Part shown: positions 59,743-64,000 of the stretch, piece by piece
Layout of the letters: each line of letters starts with the position of its first letter
Position numbering within the stretch: the first letter of the stretch is position 1
Source: an uncultured Collinsella sp.
GTDB taxonomy: Bacteria > Actinomycetota > Coriobacteriia > Coriobacteriales > Coriobacteriaceae
Length of the DNA: 64,000 bases
Reading direction: 5' to 3'
NCBI GenBank assembly: GCA_958370785.1
Contig: CATXKN010000001.1
Span: forward strand, 248,001 to 312,000
Program-made: the position numbers and the translations under genes
Notes under the pieces: model-generated
Told to the model about the DNA's origin: nothing
What the model saw: the letters and a program-made list of their open reading frames with translations, nothing else
The model's database searches: none

Positions 59743-59795
59743 CGATTAATTCCCATCTGGTCGGATAACTCCTTAGTATTACCCATTTCGCACCG

Positions 59796-59830
59796 ACCAA
59801 AAAGGGACAGGTTTATTTTGGTAGGTTTTA
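59796..59830. repeat. Family C palindrome, copy 6 (inverted)
   Basis: ACC(A)AAAAAGGGACAGG and TTTATTTTGGTAGGT form the same palindrome as copies 3 and 4, read on the other strand. It overlaps the stop codon of the histidine kinase gene and separates it from the ABC genes. Confidence 0.75.
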
Positions 59831-61195
59831 GAGGCGGACGGTGAAGGTAATCTGGTTGCCGTGGCCGCAGGCAGAAGCGCTCCCGCCATGGGCCTCGGCG
59901 ATAGCTCGCACCACGGATAGGCCCACGCCCGAGCCACCTGTCTTGGAGCTGCGCGACACATCCGCACGATAAAAGCGGTCGAACAATCGGTCCAGGTCGC
60001 CTTCGGGCAGCTCGTCCACGGCGTTCGATACGACAAGTTCGGCGGCGCCCTTACCCTGACCGCGCGAGGCTGCGCGCAGGCTCAGCTCGATCACGCTGTC
60101 CTCGCTCGCGTAGCGTGTGGCGTTGTCCAGCAGCAGCTCAACAACCTGCGCCACTGCCGCGGCATCGGCATGGGCCCGCACACCGCTCGCGATCGACGTC
60201 GACAGCCGCTTTCCGCGCGAAACCGCCACCGACCCAAACGGCGCCGCCGCCTTGTCCACTGCCTCTGAAAGATCGATCGATGTCATGGTAAAGCCGGCCG
60301 AACCCTCGTCCATACGCGCCAGGAACACCAGACGCTCCGTCAGCGCCGTCAGCCGCGCGACCTGCTCGTGAATGCTCTGCGTCCACTCGCTCTCGCCGCT
60401 CTCAATTTCCTGCACCTCGTTAGCGGCATCAATCACGGCCAGCGGCGTCTTGATCTCGTGACTTGCATCGGTAATAAAGCGCTTTTGCTTGCTGTAGCTC
60501 TCGACCATCGGTCGAATCACCGCGCCCGAAGCACCCGCCACAATTGCCAGCACCGCCAGCCAGCCAATGCAACTGATTGCCACGCTCGCGCTCAAAAACG
60601 AATGAAAGCTTGCAAGCTCGCGCGAACAGTCCACGAACACATAGGTGGTCTCATCGTCTTGAACCGTAACCGTATAGCGGTAGTTACCAGAAAAGCCCGA
60701 GGTCCAACCCTTGGAATATAGTCCTGCCGCGATGCGTGCAGCACGTTTGGCGCCCACCGCGGCAATGCGGGCCGTGTTGACATCGGTCACCTGCCCACCG
60801 GCGATCGACACCGTAAAGTAGCGCGTGTCGAAGGGAGACTCCGCCGTCATACCTTCGAAGTGCCTGATGCGAACGCCCGCCTGGCTATCGCCGGCATCCT
60901 TGCCATTAGCGGGATCGTCTTTAGGCTCGTCCCCCCAATCGATGCCGTCCTTGCCCGCCAGGATATAGTCCAGGCGAGCGTCGGCCATCTTGCAGACATG
61001 CGAGTAGTTGACGACGTTGATGCCGGCAATAATGAGCGTAAGCACGACGGTCACGGCACCCATGGCAACCAGGATGAACTTGCGACGCAGGCGACGGCCC
61101 ATTGTACTGGCAGCATCGGCGCGCCCCGGATTACCCGAGTCCGCGCCCATGCCGAGCTTTGCCGCCATGCGCTTCCGCCACGCGCTCGCGCTCAC
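59828..61195 (-). CDS. Sensor histidine kinase
   Basis: 455 residues. Two membrane helices (about 40-62 and 205-230) enclose an outer sensor domain of about 140 residues. Cytosolic motifs: H-box FITDASHEIKTPLAVIDA, N-box VVELLLDNATRYAS, DxF-type RLFDRFYRAD and G-box GGSGVGLSVVRAIAEAHGG. The start is GTG at 61193-61195 with GGAGGG upstream, two bases after the regulator stop. It phosphorylates the OmpR-type regulator encoded directly before it and probably controls the ABC exporter downstream. Confidence 0.93.
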   Translation of the reverse strand: MSASAWRKRMAAKLGMGADSGNPGRADAASTMGRRLRRKFILVAMGAVTVVLTLIIAGINVVNYSHVCKMADARLDYILAGKDGIDWGDEPKDDPANGKDAGDSQAGVRIRHFEGMTAESPFDTRYFTVSIAGGQVTDVNTARIAAVGAKRAARIAAGLYSKGWTSGFSGNYRYTVTVQDDETTYVFVDCSRELASFHSFLSASVAISCIGWLAVLAIVAGASGAVIRPMVESYSKQKRFITDASHEIKTPLAVIDAANEVQEIESGESEWTQSIHEQVARLTALTERLVFLARMDEGSAGFTMTSIDLSEAVDKAAAPFGSVAVSRGKRLSTSIASGVRAHADAAAVAQVVELLLDNATRYASEDSVIELSLRAASRGQGKGAAELVVSNAVDELPEGDLDRLFDRFYRADVSRSSKTGGSGVGLSVVRAIAEAHGGSASACGHGNQITFTVRL

Positions 61196-61197
61196 GC

Positions 61198-61881
61198 TTA
61201 TTCGCCCTCCTCGACAACCTCAAGCGAATAGCCCTGGTTGCGCGACGCGCGAATGGCAACGTTGGCACCAAGCGCCGTCAGCTTTTTGCGCAGGTACGAG
61301 ATATAGACCCACACCACGTTGGCGCCTTCGGGCGCGTCCTCACCCCAAACCTCGAGCATCAGACGCTCGGTAGGCATACGCGTGCCGGCGTTGCGCATAA
61401 AGAGCTCCATAAGCTGAAACTCACGATTAGCCAGATGCTCCTCGCCCAAAGGCCCAACGAGTGTGCAAGCCGCCGTGTCGAGACGCACGTTGCCCACGCT
61501 GAGCGTCGTAGCGTCAATCGCCGTGGCAGCGCGCGTCATGGCACGAATGCGTGCGAGCAGTTCCTTGGCGGCAAACGGCTTGGTCAGGTAATCGTTGGCA
61601 CCGGCATCCAGGCCCTCGACCTTATCGGACACCTCGCTTTTTGCCGTGAGCATGATGATGGGCAGGCGTTTGCCGGCCTCACGCGTGCGCTTGAGAACCT
61701 CGATACCGTCCATGCCGGGGATCATGATGTCCAGGATTGCGGCGTCATAGTCGTTGGCGAGTAGATATTCGAGTGCCGTCAGGCCGTCGAGCGCGGTGTC
61801 GACCTCGTAGTCGCTATGTTGAAGAATCGCGGTAAGGGCGCGGGAGAGGCCGGGTTCGTCCTCGGCAAGCATCAGCTTCAT
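61198..61881 (-). CDS. OmpR-family response regulator
   Basis: 227 residues. A receiver domain (MKLMLAEDEPGLSRALTAIL; phospho-Asp in AILDIMIPGMDG; YLTKPF lysine) and a winged-helix DNA-binding domain (NREFQLMELFMRNAG, VWVYISYLRKKL) are complete. It is cotranscribed with the histidine kinase (two-base gap) and is the likely regulator of the ABC exporter genes that follow. Upstream 61882-62109 has no gene and should hold its promoter. Confidence 0.94.
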   Translation of the reverse strand: MKLMLAEDEPGLSRALTAILQHSDYEVDTALDGLTALEYLLANDYDAAILDIMIPGMDGIEVLKRTREAGKRLPIIMLTAKSEVSDKVEGLDAGANDYLTKPFAAKELLARIRAMTRAATAIDATTLSVGNVRLDTAACTLVGPLGEEHLANREFQLMELFMRNAGTRMPTERLMLEVWGEDAPEGANVVWVYISYLRKKLTALGANVAIRASRNQGYSLEVVEEGE

Positions 61882-62109
61882 AGTTGTTCCTTTGGCGCAC
61901 GGCTATACAGATTTCGATACTGCCGATAATAGCGCACCGTCAGCCGCCTTAGTGCAGCCTTAGCTGCTCGACCTGCGCGTTTTCAAATACGCAGGATATG
62001 GCTTAGCCAAACTTAAGGCGCATATGCCGAGCGCTTGGACGCATGCCGGCCGCGAAAGGACGGCGACTCGTTCTTTCAGGGCGTCTTGGCTATGCAAAGT
62101 GCTCGAACG

Positions 62110-62688
62110 TTATTCCTCGTACGCGCCCTCAAGCCGAAGCAGCCACTCCTTGCGGTCAAGCCCGCCGGCATATCCGTTAAGCGAGCCGTCGGCGGCAACC
62201 ACGCGATGGCACGGCACGATAATCGAAATGGGATTGCGGGCGACCGCAGCCCCCACCGCACGAGGAGACACAACGGGAGCCTCGTTTCCCGGCACACGAT
62301 GCCGAGCTGCAATACGCTGGGCAATCTCACCATACGTAGCGACCTCGCCACGCGGGATAGAAAGCAGCTCAAACCAAACCTCGCGCTGAAACGCCGTACC
62401 AATCATATGCAACGGCGGCGTAAACCGAGGCTCCTGCCCCGCAAAATAAGCATTCAGCCAAGCCCACGAACGCTCAAGCACCGAAGAAGCCGCGCCATTT
62501 GCCGGACTCACCGACGACATGCCGCCAGCACCAGAAACCGCATCGGCGCCTTCAACATGTTCGGGATCTTCTTTGAGAAGCGTGGAGCCAAAGTGCTCCT
62601 GCCCCTCAAACCAAAGCCCCGTCAAACCGCGGCCATCAGCGGCAAGCAGGATTTCGCCCAAAGGCGAAGCAAACGTCGTCGTGACCAC
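62110..62688 (-). CDS. ogt: Methylated-DNA-protein cysteine methyltransferase
   Basis: 192 residues. The active-site motif is SIIVPCHRVVAADGSLNGYAGGL, seen here as IVPCHRVVAADGSLNG plus YAGGL, with the acceptor cysteine in PCHR. The helix-turn-helix part is TAFQREVWFELLSIPRGE and TYGEIAQRIA. It repairs O6-alkylguanine by suicidal transfer. The insert between the N-terminal domain and the catalytic part (Ser/Gly/Ala-rich, about 45-70) is longer than in E. coli Ogt. Confidence 0.92.
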   Translation of the reverse strand: MVTTTFASPLGEILLAADGRGLTGLWFEGQEHFGSTLLKEDPEHVEGADAVSGAGGMSSVSPANGAASSVLERSWAWLNAYFAGQEPRFTPPLHMIGTAFQREVWFELLSIPRGEVATYGEIAQRIAARHRVPGNEAPVVSPRAVGAAVARNPISIIVPCHRVVAADGSLNGYAGGLDRKEWLLRLEGAYEE

Positions 62689-62700
62689 CAGCGGCTCCCT

Positions 62701-63006
62701 TCAAAACTCCGCAACATAATACCGCGAATTGTGCAGACAACCCCGCAGATACGTCTGGGCGGGCTCGCAATTGCTTAAGCGAGGCTGTTTTCCCCAATCA
62801 AGCGAAGAAGACGCAGGGCTTCGACGCCAGAGAGGTACCTCTATCAGCTGAGCTCTAATACTTTCCCGAGAAGTGAACGAGTAAAAACGAAGCCCCGGAG
62901 CATCCACGCCTTTAGACCGCAAAACCGCAGGATTCGCACAGCAAAACCTCAGGAAATAGCGGTCAAAAAATGCCAATGCTTCGGGGGTCAAAATAAGGTC
63001 GTTCAC
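62701..63006 (-). CDS. Doubtful small open frame inside an inverted repeat
   Basis: An open frame of 101 codons from a GTG that lies within a 27-base inverted repeat. No ribosome site is evident and no family is recognised. The composition (RDYF-rich start, FDRYFLRFCCANPAV) is not clearly protein-like or shadow-like. It lies 12 bases upstream of ogt in the same direction. It is more probably part of a repeat element than a gene. Confidence 0.25.
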   Translation of the reverse strand: MNDLILTPEALAFFDRYFLRFCCANPAVLRSKGVDAPGLRFYSFTSRESIRAQLIEVPLWRRSPASSSLDWGKQPRLSNCEPAQTYLRGCLHNSRYYVAEF

Positions 63007-63025
63007 TTCTCGGGAAAGTATTAGA
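62854..63025. repeat. 27-bp perfect inverted repeat flanking 118 bases
   Basis: 62854-62880 (containing ACTTTCCCGAGAAGTGAAC) is the exact complement of 62999-63025 over 27 bases. The spacer is 118 bases with a T-rich patch. Sharp ends on both sides suggest an element or a structured RNA. Confidence 0.8.
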
Positions 63026-63047
63026 CCCCGATTCGCACCAGCCCCAA

Positions 63048-63190
63048 AGTCACCTCAGGCAGCAGGCGCGAACGCGCCGCAGCTGCCGTCACGCCCCGCA
63101 GTCACCCCAGGCAGCAGGCGCGAACGCGCCGCAGCTGCCGGACACGCCCCGCAGTCCCCCAAGGCGGCAGGCGCGAAGCGCCGAGGCCGC
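63048..63190. repeat. GC-rich tandem repeat, period about 52
   Basis: Two nearly identical units (63048-63099 and 63100-63152) and a third partial one each hold GGCAGCAGGCGCGAACGCGCC followed by GCAGCTGCC, here noted in parts because GGCGCG/CGCGCC and GGCAGC/GCTGCC pair within a unit. No coding role is seen. Confidence 0.65.
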
Positions 63191-63296
63191 CGCCGGGACC
63201 AGGGCCCACAACAGCCACGTGCTCCCATCAGCCCAGCGGCCCCAACCAACAACGGCCCCATCGCAGACCGCTCGCAGCCGAGTCACCGCAGGCGGA

Positions 63297-63414
63297 GGCC
63301 GGGCTTAGCTTTCAGAACACTCCGCAGACCAGTGTGGCGCCTTGTCCGCGGCTCCGAAGGAGCAGGACAAGGCGCCACACATGGTCGAGGACGTTCTGAA
63401 AGCTAAGCCCGGCC
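63297..63414. repeat. Long hairpin at the asd 3' end (family D, copy 3)
   Basis: 63297-63318 pairs perfectly over 22 bases with 63393-63414. TGTGGCGCCTTGTCC (63333-63347) pairs perfectly with 63365-63379, and GACC with GGTC lies between. It begins 18 bases beyond the asd stop codon and is the only candidate terminator there. Confidence 0.85.
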
Positions 63415-63432
63415 CCCGCCGGACAGGTCACA

Positions 63433-64000
63433 CTACTCGCAGAGCAGCTTAGCGATCTGGACGGCGTTGGTTGCCGCGCCCTTACGGATTTGGTCGCCGC
63501 AGCACCAGAAGGTGATACCGCGCGCGGCCTCGGGGTTCGAGATGTCGCGACGCACGCGGCCGACCCAAATCAGGTCCTGGTCGGACGTATCCATCGGCAT
63601 GGGGAAGCGGTCGTGTGCATCCTCGGCAGCCATATCGTCAACCAGCTTGACGCCGGGAGCGGCAGCCAGCGCAGCGCGGGCCTCCTCAACCGTAATGTCG
63701 CGCTCAAACTCGAGCGTAATGCTCTCGGAATGCGAGCGCAGCACGGGCACGCGCACGCAGGTGCAGTTCACGCGCAACTCGGGCAGGTGCATGATCTTAC
63801 GGCCCTCGTTCTGCAGCTTCATCTCCTCGGAGGTAAAGCCCTCCTCCTTGACGCCACCGATCTGCGGAATCAGGTTGCTCGCCAGCTGGGCGGCAAACGC
63901 GCGCGGCTCGGGAATCTCCTCGCCGCGGCCCAGGGCGGCCAGTTGAGCCTCGAGCTCGGCCATACCGGGAGCGCCGGCGCCCGAAGCCGCCTGGTACGTC
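63433..64000 (-). CDS. asd: Aspartate-semialdehyde dehydrogenase, 5' part cut by window edge
   Basis: The C-terminal 188 residues or so of Asd, which makes aspartate semialdehyde for lysine, threonine, methionine and diaminopimelate. The frame runs off the right edge, beginning TYQAASGAGAPGM. The segment has the loop with HMPELRVNC-type substrate region (LPELRVNCTCVRVPV), the His of SHSESITLEFE and the closing WCCGDQIRKGAATNAVQIAK. The catalytic cysteine and NADP-binding part are outside the window. A long hairpin follows the stop. Confidence 0.93.
   Translation of the reverse strand, partial: TYQAASGAGAPGMAELEAQLAALGRGEEIPEPRAFAAQLASNLIPQIGGVKEEGFTSEEMKLQNEGRKIMHLPELRVNCTCVRVPVLRSHSESITLEFERDITVEEARAALAAAPGVKLVDDMAAEDAHDRFPMPMDTSDQDLIWVGRVRRDISNPEAARGITFWCCGDQIRKGAATNAVQIAKLLCE

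Noticed and set aside
62900..63300. CRISPR array suspected from the repeat cluster
   Set aside because: Units are directly adjacent, without spacers, about 52 bases long and only two to three in number, and no cas genes are near.

Overview
The window looks like a chromosomal segment of a high-GC Gram-positive gut actinobacterium of class Coriobacteriia. Collinsella or a close relative is my best guess, from gene content and codon use; no rRNA or other species marker is present. About 50 real protein genes are visible. Both edges cut genes: groEL on the left and asd (aspartate-semialdehyde dehydrogenase) on the right. I see no rRNA, tRNA, CRISPR array, prophage or transposase gene.

Left part (1-23 kb): groES-groEL; a YtcJ-like amidohydrolase divergent from an M20 peptidase; three small membrane genes, two with an N-terminal zinc ribbon; a YitT transporter; the envelope-stress set amaP-DUF2273-asp23; yebC; a DUF6020 membrane protein; lgt; a NifU-domain protein; comEB; coaX; an OPT transporter; a DUF389 protein; a small anchored protein behind a 12-codon leader; and a 3-hydroxyacyl-CoA dehydrogenase.

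Middle (23-45 kb): a 1593-residue fused 2-hydroxyacyl-CoA dehydratase activase-type protein led by its own TetR regulator. Next come a HAD phosphatase whose ribosome binding site lies in a perfect 21-bp hairpin, an MFS exporter with a TetR regulator and two matching operators, amtB with a P-II gene lacking Tyr51, a CmpB-like membrane protein with an HD protein, a Dxs-like enzyme lacking two substrate-binding residues, a glutamate-type ABC importer with a class I amidotransferase-like hydrolase, and an HPt protein beside a degenerate GGDEF-REC-HD-GYP protein.

Right part (44-64 kb): an alpha/beta hydrolase, a radical SAM protein, a SEC-C methionine aminopeptidase, a 2-hydroxyacid dehydrogenase, a RelB/PIN toxin-antitoxin pair, an M18 aminopeptidase, a membrane-anchored Ntn hydrolase, pfkA, an XRE-type membrane protein, a two-component system followed by an ABC exporter, ogt and asd.

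The most unusual content is in the intergenic DNA. At least four families of structured repeats recur. Family A has three copies of 200-235 bp bounded by inverted ends carrying GGAGTATTCAGCA. Family B has three hairpins built on GTTGCGGTG/CACCGCAAC. Family C has about seven small palindromes carrying CCTGTCCC, mostly at gene 3' ends. Family D has three very long hairpins of 118-199 nt, two of them at gene 3' ends. No transposase that would mobilise them is present in the window.
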